DNA of 64,000 nucleotides, from assembly GCA_022410635.1 (NCBI GenBank), contig JAJVDF010000257.1, positions 736,134 to 800,133 on the forward strand. The letters run 5' to 3'. The notes beneath the pieces were generated by a model. That model was not told where the DNA came from, did not search any database, and saw only the letters and a program-made list of their open reading frames with translations. The translations under genes were made by a program, and so were the position numbers. The stretch comes from Tretioscincus oriximinensis. Its lineage: Eukaryota > Chordata > Lepidosauria > Squamata > Gymnophthalmidae. Positions 50,601 through 55,754 of the stretch are shown one piece after another. How positions within the stretch are numbered: the first letter of the stretch is position 1; the number at the start of each line of letters is the position of its first letter.

Positions 50601-53515
50601 AATTCATATCTCAGGATGGGCAGCATAGCTACTTTTCACACACTAAAACTAACCTACCTGCATTTTCGTCTCTCTAGAATAATTTGTTAAATAGGGAAAA
50701 TCTCCAGTTAAGCAAAGCCCAGAATAATCAAGGACAGTATTTGGAAAGTACGGAGGAAATACTTGGGTCTTCTCCCATATGTGCAACCTTCCTGCAAATT
50801 TAACATTTTTCATGTGAAAAATAGTTTTTTTAATGAATGGCTTTCAGGAACATATAAAAATGAAAATACATTTTTTCAAGTAAAAATNGTTTTTTAAAAA
50901 ACTCAGGAAACAGACGATATGTTTTGTTTAAATGAGTGTTGTTATTTTAAGTAGAATTATATAAAAAAAGGTAGGCAGACAATACCAATATTATAGTCAA
51001 ATACTTATTAAGACTAAATTTTCTACAATAAAAATGTGTTGACTTTGAAGTTTATAACCCGTGTCCTTTCCTATTCCTGTTTTATTGTTATCCACCCTAA
51101 GATCTTCAAGTATAGGGTGAAATAAAAGTATAAATAAATACAAACCATTAAAGTATTATTATAAAATAAAGGAATTTGAAGAAATTTGTCTTGCGTATTT
51201 ATTTATGCCTATTCCCAAACCCAGACCAAATTTATGACAGAAGACTTTAAGGGAAGCAAAGTTTAAAATATACAAACACGAATTCCCAGCAAAAATATAT
51301 TTATGGCAGAACTCATTCTAGAGGAATATTTTTACTCAACTTAAAAACTAGAATCAGTCATAATGGATTCAAGTCCATCCTCTCAAACAAAATGTAAGTC
51401 GGCAAGGGGGTCTTTAGAGACTAACAGGGAAAAGGTAGCAGCGAAAAAGGTAGCATGAACTTTTGTAGAAAAGTCTACTTCTTCAGCCAATTCATAATGC
51501 AAGTTGTTTTGCATATATAGTTCTCTTGTNCTTCTAAGAGTTCTTGTCTGAAAACCAGTCTAATAATTTTTAAAAACTAAAACCGATCTTTAACAGATTT
51601 AAAGGACTTTAAGGCTGCATCCCCACATCACTTATTTATTCCACTATAGTTGGATATTCCACAATAAAGCATGGATATTCTGGAATAAACCAGTTCCCAC
51701 AGTGCTTTATTGTGGAATAAATAAGTGATGTGGGGATGCAGCCTAACTCAAGATTACAGATTCAAACAGCTTTTAAAATCACCCTGTTGTAAAACTCAAC
51801 TATACCTATGATCTTCATGGGCTACGTTCACCCCGATCCTTGCCTAACCAACTTATTTTCAAGACCTGAATGAAATTTGCTCTGCAATCCTAAAGTATGT
51901 AATCCTATCCTCCTTTCCCTCACACCAAAGAAACAAGTTTCACACTTTAATAGATTCTTATGGCAAGTCTAGCCATATTTTCGTGGGGTTAAGCCCTGGG
52001 GCAAATTTGTTTAGGACAGCAGTTTCCTAATTGTAGTTTGAGAACTTTCCATCCGGTTTTTCGATAAGAAGTTAAACTTAATTGTGGAGCTTGGACTTTG
52101 CCTTCAACACTAACTAGGGCCTCTTCAGTTAAATTGTCTTGGGCTGTTTGAGGAAAGGAGAAAACCTGGCAAGCTAGAAGCTCTCACTTATCTAGTCCCA
52201 TCCCAGGAACTGCCCAATCTTTCCAGGTTAAATCCACAAAAAAGCAGTTGGAAAGTGTGGAATTTCCAATTATATTGGAATTAAAAAAGTGATGTNGGGA
52301 TGCAGCCTTAGATAGGAAGTAGTGTGTGGGCACAAGTATCTTTATTCCAGCTCTAATTCTCATAAAACTGTTCAAATGCTGCATTTTTACCATTTAATGT
52401 GTACTAAAGACTATAGTGTGGGGATGCTATTGCCTCTAAACTTCATTTAATATGCTTCTTTTTGCTGTATTTGGATGCAGCCAAAATTCCCAAGTCAGAA
52501 AAGGGTGTTTTTTTTAAAAAAAGGCTTGCTACTCAACTTGTGGCTGAAATCTACTTTATTCAGNCCTTCTGTTTCCACACAGGGATGTAGGAATTCCGTA
52601 TTTACTCATTTTTTATCCTTCCGTAGTATTTGGAAAACTCTGACACTACTTTAAAAGATGCGATTCAAATTTGTCGAACCTGTTACCACTGGAATCTGGT
52701 TCATAGCAGTTCAGTTATCATCACACACTTCGAAGGCTGCATCCAGACATCACTTGTTTTAGTATAGCCGAATATGCCGAAGTGTGGAATAGCCACACTT
52801 TATTCCAAAATATCCAGCTATAGTGGACTAAGTGCCATTTGTAATGCCAACTGGAATGGAGTGTCAGGCTCCATCCACACGGAGCCTTATTCTGGGTCCC
52901 ATCTTGGGGCAGAGCTTGGCCATCCACATGCCAGTATAGACTATGGCAGGCCCCATTCGGGGCCTGCCATAGTCTATACTAGCATGTGGTTGGCAGGCTC
53001 CTATTCCGAGGGACAGCCCAATTGGAGAAGGCTCCATGTGGATGCAGACTCAGAAAAATGAGCTTTAAAGGGGTGTGGGAAGGAGGAACATTCACCAGGT
53101 GCACCTTTATACCATAATACCTGCAATATCTGATTTTTTAAAAAAATCACTTTCCCACACCCTTTAAAGCTGCAAAACCCCTGACCCTTTCTTGTGGCGC
53201 CCCCAAAGTGCCCCAAAGTGCCCAAGAGTTCTGCCCAAACAAGGCATCAGTCCCTGTGCAAAGCATGAGGCGAAAACGAAACCATTCCGGGGCGGTTGCG
53301 GGAGAGGGGGGGGTAACCCTGCAACCCTCCCCACTTTCCCCGCATGGCCCCTGCTGCCTGCTGGACGTGGCGCCCCTCCACTTACCCAGCGGGCGGATGG
53401 TGCTCTCCGCGCCCTCCTTCTCCTTGGCGCTCCCGCGGGACATGAGCGCCGCGATGGAGAAGGCGTTGGCCCTCGAGGAGAGCTGGGGCTTCGGGGGGGA
53501 GGCGGTGTACTCCAT
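11271..53515 (-). CDS. TBX20: TBX20, T-box transcription factor 20, complete 8-exon coding region
   Basis: The coding sequence joins 53515-53386, 43722-43467, 41382-41218, 35129-35021, 34382-34224, 23966-23890, 13399-13287 and 11611-11271 on the minus strand. This gives 1350 nt, or 449 residues plus TGA, against about 447 in the human protein as I recall it. All seven introns are GT-AG and the frame is kept across every junction. In order the protein has an eh1-like motif FSIAALM (about 18-24), a Ser/Asn-rich acidic linker (about 57-82), the T-box (about 105-292), a variable linker (about 320-337) and the conserved C-terminal region ending [10 protein letters not shown]. From family knowledge, TBX20 is a nuclear DNA-binding factor needed for heart chamber and valve development. 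It can activate or repress and recruits Groucho/TLE through the eh1 motif. No frameshift or premature stop was found. The identification is very secure. The 5' and 3' UTR limits are not known from sequence alone. Confidence 0.97.
12198..12707 (-). other. 170-codon open reading frame in intron 7, no recognised product
   Basis: The frame runs from ATG at 12707. Its one ambiguous codon is CNT, which can never be a stop. I recognise no domain, signal peptide or repeat family in the translation. It is somewhat Cys- and Leu-rich with a few hydrophobic stretches. It lies inside a TBX20 intron in the same orientation as the gene. Chance occurrence is plausible in a window of this size. Confidence 0.2.
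13193..13248. repeat. Short 56-bp hairpin next to exon 7
   Basis: CTTGTCCACACT at 13193-13204 pairs exactly with AGTGTGGACAAG at 13237-13248, leaving a 32-nt loop. It begins 38 nt inside intron 7 from the exon 7 donor. It looks like a tiny MITE. Confidence 0.75.
13287..13399 (-). CDS. TBX20: TBX20 coding exon 7 (residues 299-336, post-T-box linker)
   Basis: The acceptor is TTTTAACAG and the donor GTAAGA. The exon encodes [20 protein letters not shown] and then [18 protein letters not shown]. The first half is highly conserved. The acidic stretch [12 protein letters not shown] and the following ASQAR differ most from mammals (GEEDVLGDESQTTPN as I recall it). This is a likely flexible linker between the DNA-binding domain and the C-terminal regulatory region. 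Confidence 0.95.
14661..14965 (+). mobile_element. SINE-1, full-length tRNA-derived SINE
   Basis: The head GGCATGGATAGCTCAGTCGC contains an A box (TAGCTCAGTCG) and a later B-box-like TTTCGAAGCCC. The body includes AGCTATTCGAAAGCATGAAT. The tail is CTTGTAAGCCGCTTTGAGTC, a GTGAGAAAAGCGGGATATAA stretch and AGTTCTTCTTC repeats. The shared 3' tail suggests mobilisation by a LINE with the same end. A close copy is at 47589. It is not a functional tRNA. Confidence 0.88.
16848..16892 (+). repeat. Possible 5S rRNA-like fragment
   Basis: CTAAGCAGGGT matches the internal control region of vertebrate 5S rRNA and is followed by TTACTAGCTTGAAGGAC, resembling the next 5S segment. Only about 45 bp are recognisable. 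It may come from a 5S-headed SINE or a pseudogene. Confidence 0.35.
20941..21085 (-). mobile_element. SINE-1 fragment (older copy)
   Basis: The tail and body of SINE-1 (CACCCAAAGGGACTCAGAGC) and a head-side remnant (GGGCTTCGAGAACAGATCTC) remain. The younger copy at 21086 abuts it directly. Confidence 0.75.
21086..21410 (-). mobile_element. SINE-1, near full-length
   Basis: It starts with the tail AGAAGAACTGGGTTCTCACA and runs through AGCTGGGTTGGCTAGAGCTA. It ends in the tRNA-like head complement ATTGCGCCATTCATGCCTC. The head is more diverged than in the 14661 copy. Confidence 0.82.
22625..22906 (-). mobile_element. SINE-1, diverged near full-length copy
   Basis: It has the same order of tail, body and tRNA-like head as the 21086 copy, ending CACTGCGCCATTCGTGCCTC. 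Many substitutions suggest an older insertion. Confidence 0.78.
22968..23096. mobile_element. Degenerate family C MITE
   Basis: It begins GGCCTTGGTCGTACCTTTAC and ends TAAGACCATGCCC, with a T-rich centre and GTCTGAAGATGAA. It matches the general plan of family C. Confidence 0.5.
23890..23966 (-). CDS. TBX20: TBX20 coding exon 6 (residues 274-298 plus, end of T-box)
   Basis: The acceptor is TTCCAG and the donor GTAATG. The exon encodes [20 protein letters not shown] and then LTDIER. The segment [17 protein letters not shown] is the C-terminal helix of the T-box, which inserts into the minor groove in T-box structures. Position 23904 is an ambiguous base, but it is the third base of a CTN codon and so encodes Leu whatever the call. 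Codon 299 (Arg) is split with exon 7. Confidence 0.97.
25069..25113. repeat. Perfect 20-bp inverted repeat, 5-nt spacer
   Basis: The arms 25069-25088 and 25094-25113 are exact reverse complements beginning TGGTAATTCAG. It is not linked to any recognised transposon. Confidence 0.9.
26287..26445. mobile_element. Family D MITE
   Basis: It has AGGTGGCATAAGCTTTCGTA and later TGTTAGTCTCTAAGTGCTAC, with the arms separated by ACTTCTTCAGATGC. The left arm is truncated. Confidence 0.7.
27217..27333. mobile_element. Family A MITE with TTA target duplication
   Basis: It starts GGCTACATCCAGATGTCACT and ends AATAAACAAGTGATGGC, with TTA on both sides (27214-27216 and 27334-27336). The right end has lost part of the terminal repeat. 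Confidence 0.72.
28231..28510 (-). mobile_element. SINE-1 copy lacking the extreme head
   Basis: It begins with the tail AGAAGAAGAACTGGGTTCTT and ends inside the tRNA-like head at GGGCTTCGAAACTCCATCTC. It is among the best-preserved SINE-1 copies in the window. Confidence 0.85.
28560..28750. repeat. Pyrimidine-rich minisatellite
   Basis: It consists of degenerate repeats of roughly 35 bp built on GCCTCTTTCCCTCGCCTTCC and CATTTCCCAA. About five copies with substitutions are visible on the plus strand. Confidence 0.65.
29285..29430. mobile_element. Degenerate family D MITE
   Basis: It has TGAAGAAGTAGAGTTACCTA, CTTGTTAGGTTCCAAAGTTC and GAACTTTCTGGACATTTCTG, matching the right half of family D. 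Confidence 0.6.
30107..30322. mobile_element. Palindromic mariner-type MITE, second copy
   Basis: It has the same CAGGGTGCTT and GAAGCACCCTG ends and about the same inverted arms as 2411-2642, with a shorter centre. The right flank is TA and the left flank TG, presumably a mutated TA. Confidence 0.85.
30540..30824. mobile_element. Family D MITE within a 285-bp near-perfect palindrome
   Basis: The arms run from ATTAGTATCTAAAAATCTAC to its reverse complement and meet at the GTGAAGAAGTAGACGT centre. The symmetry extends beyond the element's usual ends into AATCTACCTCGTTTTAATTT flanking sequence, which also appears inverted on the other side. Such a sequence could extrude a cruciform. Confidence 0.8.
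30884..31042 (-). mobile_element. CR1 3' UTR fragment
   Basis: It matches the CR1 3' end (TCAGAAGAGTTGTGCTGAAT and then GTCTCACAGTGGCCCAC) with heavy divergence. Confidence 0.75.
31524..32119. mobile_element. hAT-like foldback element, 596 bp, with 8-bp target duplication
   Basis: It starts TAGGGCTGCCATA and ends ATGGCAACCCTA, and is flanked exactly by TTCATACT at 31516-31523 and 32120-32127. An 8-bp duplication with TAGGG-type ends is typical of hAT elements. The inside is GC-rich and has no transposase. It holds a palindrome of about 100-bp arms (31685-31786 and 31799-31896) and smaller hairpins around GCGTGTGTG and GACAGGCAGA. Open frames here are by-products of the palindrome. Confidence 0.88.
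32587..32822 (-). mobile_element. SINE-2, tRNA-derived SINE
   Basis: On the plus strand the tail ATTTATTTATTTACACTTAT with CGCCCTATACCCGAAGGTCT is followed by CCAAGGTCACCCAGCTGGCT. The complement of a tRNA-like head, GGGGAATCGAACCAGG with CTAACCACTACACTAAAC, follows. The insert is in minus orientation. Other copies are at 43142 and 56402. Confidence 0.82.
32905..33146 (+). mobile_element. CR1 3' end of a second subfamily
   Basis: It contains GTAGATTTAGATTAGATACC, AGACTGGACAGTCATCTGTC, GCATTGAGCAGTGGATGGGA and CCAACTCTGATTCTAGGATT. This is the classic CR1 ORF2 end and 3' tail shared by birds and squamates. The tail differs from the CR1 copies at 1 and 4538. Confidence 0.85.
34224..34382 (-). 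CDS. TBX20: TBX20 coding exon 5 (residues 221-273, T-box)
   Basis: The acceptor is CTCCAG and the donor GTGAGT. The exon is exactly 53 codons, phase 0 on both sides. It encodes [20 protein letters not shown], then [20 protein letters not shown], then [19 protein letters not shown] and FPET.F.AVTAYQN are hallmark T-box motifs that contribute to DNA binding. Confidence 0.98.
34383..35020 (-). other. TBX20 intron 4
   Basis: This 638-bp intron is the shortest of the gene. I see no recognisable transposon in it. Confidence 0.92.
35021..35129 (-). CDS. TBX20: TBX20 coding exon 4 (residues 184-220, T-box)
   Basis: The acceptor is TTTTCTAG and the donor GTGAGT. The exon encodes [20 protein letters not shown] and then [16 protein letters not shown], the second T-box signature region. 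TBX20 has Gln-Leu-Leu-Lys-Gln here where many T-box proteins have a Trp-containing segment. The exon ends on a codon boundary. Confidence 0.97.
35278..35413. mobile_element. Family B MITE
   Basis: It starts GGCTCTGTCCCCATTGAGTC and ends CTCAGTGGGGACAGGGCT, with TTATTCTGGGTTATGTCTTG and CTTGGCCATTGTTTACACTG inside. It is an imperfect palindrome of the type seen at 52867, diverged. Confidence 0.7.
37905..38010. mobile_element. Family C MITE, partial
   Basis: It contains TTTTTTCCTGGTTTAGTCTA and TTCTTCATGATTGAAGATGG, the right half of family C. The left half is degraded. Confidence 0.6.
38848..39137 (-). mobile_element. SINE-1, diverged near full-length copy
   Basis: It has the tail AAGAGGAACTGGGTTTTTAC, the body AGCTGAGCTGGCAGAAGCTG and the head complement TTTGTACCACTGTGCCTC. 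It carries many changes from the 14661 copy. Confidence 0.75.
39230..39360. mobile_element. Degenerate family A MITE
   Basis: TGGAATATCCATACTTTATT and CCAGAATATTCAAGTGTAAA preserve the centre of family A. The GGCTGCATCC termini are no longer clear. Confidence 0.5.
39698..40104. mobile_element. DNA-transposon-like element with TACTCGAGTATAAG-type inverted ends
   Basis: The left end has ACTGTATACACTCGAGTATA. The right end reads, inverted, TACCTATATAGTTGAGTATA. Each end also repeats ACTTATACT motifs, and the interior is GC-richer. It probably belongs to a nonautonomous DNA transposon family widespread in reptiles. I cannot name the superfamily, and the target duplication is uncertain (possibly GTACT). 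Confidence 0.6.
40776..40855. mobile_element. Very short Tc1-like MITE
   Basis: CACTATATTGCCAAAAGTAT and its inverted partner ATACTTTTGGCAATAAAGTG bracket only about 35 bp. These ends resemble Tc1-like transposon termini. Confidence 0.7.
41218..41382 (-). CDS. TBX20: TBX20 coding exon 3 (residues 130-183, T-box core)
   Basis: The acceptor is TTTCAG and the donor GTCAGT, a weaker but acceptable site. The exon encodes [19 protein letters not shown], then [18 protein letters not shown], then [17 protein letters not shown]. This is the T-box beta-sandwich core, and [16 protein letters not shown] is characteristic of the family. There are only a few conservative differences from mammalian TBX20, such as Ser for Pro at 144 and Phe for Tyr at 148. 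Confidence 0.97.
41888..42018. mobile_element. Family C MITE, well-preserved palindrome
   Basis: It begins TGGTCACACACATG and ends CATGTATGTGACCA. The inside has CTGAAGGACTGGACTAAACC, a GGAAAAAAAAC centre and TTTAGTCCAATTCTTCAGGA. It is a good reference copy for the family. Confidence 0.8.
42125..42190 (-). mobile_element. LINE-type 3' tail fragment
   Basis: ATTTATTTATTTACATTTTT with ATACTGCCCTGAACCCGTAG and GTCTCAGGGTGG is the complement of a squamate LINE 3' tail that also ends SINE-2. Similar pieces lie at 51085 and 63205. Confidence 0.65.
42949..43079. mobile_element. Family A MITE with TCA target duplication
   Basis: It starts GGCTGCATCTACAAATCACT and ends GGGATGTGTGGATGCAGCC. The flanks are TCA at 42946-42948 and 43080-43082. 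It has the STATTCCAC/GTGGAATA palindromic body. Confidence 0.85.
43142..43372 (-). mobile_element. SINE with SINE-1-type tail and SINE-2-type head
   Basis: The plus strand reads a SINE-1-like tail (CCCACTTTTCTCAACCTGAA with GGGACTCAAAGCGG) followed by the SINE-2 body and head complement (GGTCACCCAGCTGGCTTC, GAATCGAACCGGGAG, CTAACCACAAGACCAGCATG). The mixture shows that the two SINE families share modules. Confidence 0.8.
43467..43722 (-). CDS. TBX20: TBX20 coding exon 2 (residues 44-129, T-box start)
   Basis: The acceptor TTTCAG precedes 43722 and the donor GTAAGA begins at 43466. The exon encodes EQFVEKSSC, then a low-complexity Ser/Asn stretch from a run of AGC/AGT/AAC codons at about 43620-43650, then [20 protein letters not shown]. 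It closes with the first T-box signature, [18 protein letters not shown]. The Ser/Asn run differs in length and composition from mammals and is the least conserved part of the exon. Codon 129 (Arg) is split between exons 2 and 3. Confidence 0.97.
44333..44425. mobile_element. Family C MITE, right end truncated
   Basis: It contains GGTCATACATCATCTTCAGT and TTTCCTGGTTTAGTCCAGTT with CTTCAGGAC, then stops. Confidence 0.65.
46496..46620. mobile_element. Family C MITE
   Basis: It has TTTTTAATCCATCTTCAGTC, an A-rich centre, and GATCCAGTTCTTCAGGATCG followed by AAGATTGTTTAAAAATATGT. It is a near-complete palindrome. Confidence 0.75.
47589..47903 (+). mobile_element. SINE-1, full-length tRNA-derived SINE
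   Basis: The head GGCACGGATAGCTCAGTCGC has a clear A box and GGGGTTTCGAAGCCC a B-box-like element. The body and tail match the 14661 copy closely and end in TTCTTC repeats. The head and tail are better preserved than in other copies, so it is a relatively young insertion. Two ambiguous bases lie in it. Confidence 0.88.
47925..48025. repeat. Foldback with AACCACAACTCCCAAC arms
   Basis: GAACCACAACTCCCAACACT with CCATTCC pairs with GGAATGTTGGGAGTTGTGGT near 48000. Similar TTGTAGT/ACTACAA foldbacks occur at 14450-14520. It is probably a decayed MITE. Confidence 0.6.
48211..48366. mobile_element. Family B MITE
   Basis: TTATTCTGGGCTGTATCTCA, CCCCAAATGGGGCCTGCCAT and AGCCCAAAATAAGGCTGTGT follow the family B plan. 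The outer ends are diverged. Confidence 0.72.
48975..49090. mobile_element. Family D MITE, right half
   Basis: ATTGTCTACAAAAGCTCACA, TTGTTAGTCTCCAAGGTACT and CCCTTTTGCTAGACAAATG match the right arm of family D. Confidence 0.65.
49706..49832. mobile_element. Family A MITE, diverged
   Basis: TTGCAACCAGATGTCAGCTA, TTTATTCTGCTATAGCTGGA and AGTGAAGTCTGGATGCAGTC keep the terminal repeat and the body. Confidence 0.7.
50283..50400. repeat. Family E repeat
   Basis: CACCAGGTGCAGCTTATAAT with GCCTGCAGCATCTGGTGCAA forms a small palindrome and is followed by CACTTTCC and GCAGAACTGTTGCCCCAATT. Related copies lie at 45225-45300, 53080-53195, 54585-54690 and 58605-58740. Confidence 0.6.
51085..51145 (+). 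mobile_element. LINE-type 3' tail fragment
   Basis: ATCCACCCTAAGATCTTCAA followed by GTATAGGGTGAAATAAAAGT and an ATAAATAAATA tail resembles the LINE tail also found at 42125 and 63205. Confidence 0.5.
51405..51490. mobile_element. Family D MITE, left half
   Basis: TTTAGAGACTAACAGGGAAA with GTAGCATGAACTTTTGTAGA and CTACTTCTTCAG match the left arm of family D. A short direct duplication, AAAAGGTAGCA, lies inside. Confidence 0.6.
51613..51743. mobile_element. Family A MITE with TAA target duplication
   Basis: It starts GGCTGCATCCCCACATCACT and ends GTGATGTGGGGATGCAGCC, with TAA at 51610-51612 and 51744-51746. It is a well-preserved palindrome with little sign of age and a good consensus seed. 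Confidence 0.9.
52245..52308. mobile_element. Family A MITE, right half
   Basis: TGTGGAATTTCCAATTATAT followed by AAGTGATGTNGGGATGCAGC is the right half of family A. A family F element follows directly. Confidence 0.6.
52310..52490. mobile_element. Family F element
   Basis: It contains ATCTTTATTCCAGCTCTAAT, GACTATAGTGTGGGGATGCT, CTTCATTTAATATGCTTCTT and the end TTTGGATGCAGCC. It shares only the terminal GGCTGCATCC repeat with family A. Relatives are at 59638 and 61190. Confidence 0.6.
52735..52848. mobile_element. Family A MITE, right end degraded
   Basis: It starts GGCTGCATCCAGACATCACT and keeps CACTTTATTCCAAAATATCC with AGCTATAGTGGACTAAGTG. The right terminal repeat is lost. Confidence 0.68.
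52867..53049. mobile_element. Family B MITE with TCA target duplication
   Basis: It starts GGCTCCATCCACACGGAGCC and ends GGCTCCATGTGGATGCAGAC. The flanks are TCA at 52864-52866 and 53050-53052. The centre CCATTCGGGGCCTGCCATAG is an inverted duplication of the neighbouring CTATGGCAGGCC. It lies about 335 bp inside intron 1. Confidence 0.88.
53080..53195. repeat. Family E repeat next to exon 1
   Basis: CATTCACCAGGTGCACCTTT, CACTTTCCCACACCCTTTAA and GCTGCAAAACCCCTGACCCT match family E. It lies within 310 bp of the exon 1 donor. Confidence 0.6.
53386..53515 (-). CDS. TBX20: TBX20 coding exon 1 (residues 1-43 plus first base of codon 44)
   Basis: The start ATG at 53515-53513 has a good Kozak context, with G at -3 and G at +4. 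The exon encodes the N terminus beginning [14 protein letters not shown] and includes FSIAALM, an eh1-type motif that in TBX20 is known to bind Groucho/TLE corepressors. The donor is G|GTAAGT at 53385-53380. The intron interrupts codon 44 after its first base. The exon lies in a CpG-rich island, so it has high GC and long spurious open frames on both strands. The known TBX20 N terminus decides the start. Confidence 0.95.
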
Positions 53516-53961
53516 GCCTTTGAAGCGGGGGCGCCGGGAGCCCCGTCAGAAGGGCCAGAATCAGGAGGGGCCCCGCGGCTCTCCCTGGCGTTTCTTCGCC
53601 TCCCCTTGCTCGCCTCCACCACGAGCTCAGCAGCCCCTCAGGCGCCTCCTCAGACGCTTCTGAGGGAAAAGGCGCGTGAGGGGAACTGGCGAAGTTGAGG
53701 CGCCTGAGGGAAGACGGGGCGAGGGACGGCGGCGCTTCTGTCTTCTCCTTCTTCTTCTTCCGCCGGCGCAGCAAAGCCAGCAGGCGAGGGAGCAGAAGCG
53801 TCCGGCTGAGAGGAGGTGGCTGTGGGCACCGCAGCCACTCCCCGACCCTACCGGGTTATTCGCTGTGGCGTCCCTCGGCGCCACCCAAGATTCGCTCTGC
53901 GCTCGCCGCCCTTTCGCCTCCGCCTTAATTTGCTGGCCGCCGAGATCCTATCGGCCGCCGG

Positions 53962-53966
53962 CCAAT
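53962..53966. promoter_or_regulatory. CCAAT box (candidate NF-Y site)
   Basis: The context GGCCAATCAGCG matches the NF-Y consensus well. It lies about 450 bp upstream of the TBX20 ATG inside the CpG island. The motif works in either orientation, and here CCAAT reads on the strand opposite to the gene. Confidence 0.55.
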
Positions 53967-54034
53967 CAGCGCCTCGCCACGTCAGGCGTCGCTGATCCCG
54001 AAAGGGAGGAGAGCGGGGCGAAGGCAGCAGGACG

Positions 54035-54185
54035 GGCTGCGTCCCCACCTCACTTATTTATTCCACTATATAGTTGAATATTCCGCAGCAAAGCACTGTG
54101 GGGACGGATTTATTCCAGAATACCCATGATTTATAGTGGAACATCTCATTGCAATGGAATAAATAAGTGATTTGTGGGTGCAGCC
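54035..54185. mobile_element. Family A MITE at the edge of the TBX20 promoter
   Basis: It starts GGCTGCGTCCCCACCTCACT and ends AGTGATTTGTGGGTGCAGCC, with the usual TTATTTATTCCACTATA body on both arms. It abuts the CpG island about 70 bp from the CCAAT box. The flanking triplets (ACG and GAA) no longer match. Confidence 0.85.
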
Positions 54186-54318
54186 GAAGAAAGGGGTTCG
54201 GCAGTTTGCAACCACAGAAATGACCCTTTCAGGGTCTTCAGATGGAAATCCAGGGCGACTCCCCTTCGTGCGCCCNCGCTAAGGTCGACCACAGTCTCCC
54301 GGGGTCACTTGCTCAGAA

Positions 54319-54494
54319 GGCTACATCCACACGGAGCCTTCTCCTGGACTGTCCCTTGGAATANGAGCCTGCCATCCACATGCTAGTGTAGACTATGGCA
54401 GGCCCCGAATGGGGCCTGCCATAGTCTATACTGGCATGTGCATGGCCAACCTCTGTCCCGAGATGTGACCCAGAATAAGTTACATTGAGCCTGG
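54319..54494. mobile_element. Family B MITE
   Basis: GGCTACATCCACACGGAGCC opens it. The inner palindrome CTATGGCAGGCCCCGAATGG with GGCCTGCCATAGTC is nearly perfect. The right end ATTGAGCCTGG is diverged. Confidence 0.8.
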
Positions 54495-54584
54495 TGGAAA
54501 AATAAGTCAGATTTTGACACCTTTATATGAAAAAAATTCTCTGATCAGGATGACCAAATGTTTTAATGGATGTGTGGGAAAAAA

Positions 54585-54690
54585 TCTTTCATAGGTTGCA
54601 CCTAGTGAAAATGCCTCTTTTCCACATGCATTGAAACTGCACAACTCCTGCCCCCCTTTTTTGGGGGGGTGAGTGTGAGGGGTTGTGTGT
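54585..54690. repeat. Family E repeat
   Basis: TTTCATAGGTTGCACCTAGT with CCACATGCATTGAAACTGCA and CAACTCCTGCCCCCC matches family E. Confidence 0.55.
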
Positions 54691-54700
54691 TCCTATCGAA

Positions 54701-54857
54701 GGCTGCATCCACAAGCAGCCTTATCCTGGGCTGTCCCTCAGAATAGGAGCCTACTAACCACACACTAGTGTAAACTATGCCAGGCCCCGAATGTGGATAG
54801 CCAAGCTCTGTCCCAAGATGTGACCCAGAATAAGGCTCCATGTGGATGGGGCCTGAG
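54701..54857. mobile_element. Family B MITE with shortened centre
   Basis: It starts GGCTGCATCCACAAGCAGCC and ends CTCCATGTGGATGGGGCC. The central palindrome is partly deleted. Confidence 0.75.
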
Positions 54858-54939
54858 TCAGATTTCAAAGAAGCAGCCATGTTACCTCTGGGTCTGAAAG
54901 ATCTTATCAAGGGAGGCTCATAGGATTTGGGACCAACAA

Positions 54940-55060
54940 GAAAAAGCTTAGTCTTAGTAGAAAGGCCACGAAGGGGGCTTGTTGCACTTGGAGACTACCA
55001 GGAGAAAGGTAGATGGCATGAGCTTTCTTATACATATCTACTTCTTCAGATGCTTGGGGA
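54940..55060. mobile_element. Family D MITE, left part
   Basis: GTAGAAAGGCCACGAAGGGG, CACTTGGAGACTACCAGGAG and GGCATGAGCTTTCTTATACA followed by CTACTTCTTCAG match family D. Confidence 0.65.
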
Positions 55061-55754
55061 CCAATGTCAAGAACAGACTTCAAAGGAAATTGAGTGCAGG
55101 AGATGACAAAAGGTCTTGTAAATGTGGTGTGGGGATTAACTGAGTGAGAAAAACAGCTAAAGTGCACAAGTTAATCCTCTTCAATGGAGGAAAATGCCAG
55201 GAAGAAAGAGATGTAGCTGGGTGAATGTGTATCATTCAAATATGCAGAAAAGTGAAGCGCAAATCAGTCCATGAATCAGTCCAATCAGCAAACCAGTTTA
55301 AGAAAAAGGCAGCAGGACCTTTCATAAAGGAGTCTACTAGACTTTGTGAAATCCGTGTGTGTGTTTGTGTGTGTGCTTTGAAAGTGATCGTACACAAAAT
55401 AATTACACTGATTTGGGGAGGCAGATGAGTAGTACATTCGGTTTTAGGGAAACCTTTCAATCTCTAAGAGAAATCTGTTGCTTGCAAACATGTTCTTGGT
55501 TTTTGAGACTGTCACAGGACACCAGGCTTCTAATTGTCCCTTCCATCTCCTTCGTGTCAAATTATGGATCACTATTTTGGCTGCAGAAAAGCTACGCTGA
55601 ACCTTTTCACCAAATTATTGAAGATTTCCACCTGCTGGACTTCATAGTGTGAGCCCATTCCTTTTCATTATGTACACTCTTCTCTAAACATAGTTAAAAT
55701 ATGACACTTTTCTCTCTGCTTGAAAATGCTTTTATTCCAGGGGAAAGACTAGTG

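Larger units (their letters stand above)
43723..53385 (-). other. TBX20 intron 1
   Basis: This is a 9.7-kb intron. Repeats include family C at 44333 and 46496, SINE-1 at 47589, a foldback at 47925, family B at 48211 and 52867, family D at 48975 and 51405, and family E at 50283 and 53080. Family A or F copies lie at 49706, 51613, 52245, 52310 and 52735. The 43.7-44.3 kb and 44.4-46.4 kb parts look like single-copy DNA and would be places to look for conserved enhancers. Confidence 0.9.
53170..54033 (-). promoter_or_regulatory. CpG-rich island with TBX20 exon 1, 5' UTR and presumed promoter
   Basis: GC content and CG dinucleotide frequency rise sharply here compared with the AT-rich surroundings. 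The island covers exon 1 and about 520 bp upstream of its ATG, as expected for a vertebrate developmental-gene promoter. No TATA box is obvious. A CCAAT box lies at 53962-53966. The transcription start should lie between 53516 and about 53950, but nothing in the sequence fixes it. Long open frames on both strands here result from the high GC content and show no protein family. Confidence 0.8.

Noticed and set aside
53164..54077. Several long overlapping open frames on both strands at the CpG island
   Set aside because: High GC content removes stop codons. Only the TBX20 exon 1 frame has recognisable protein, and the others are Arg/Pro/Ser-rich translations of GC-rich DNA.
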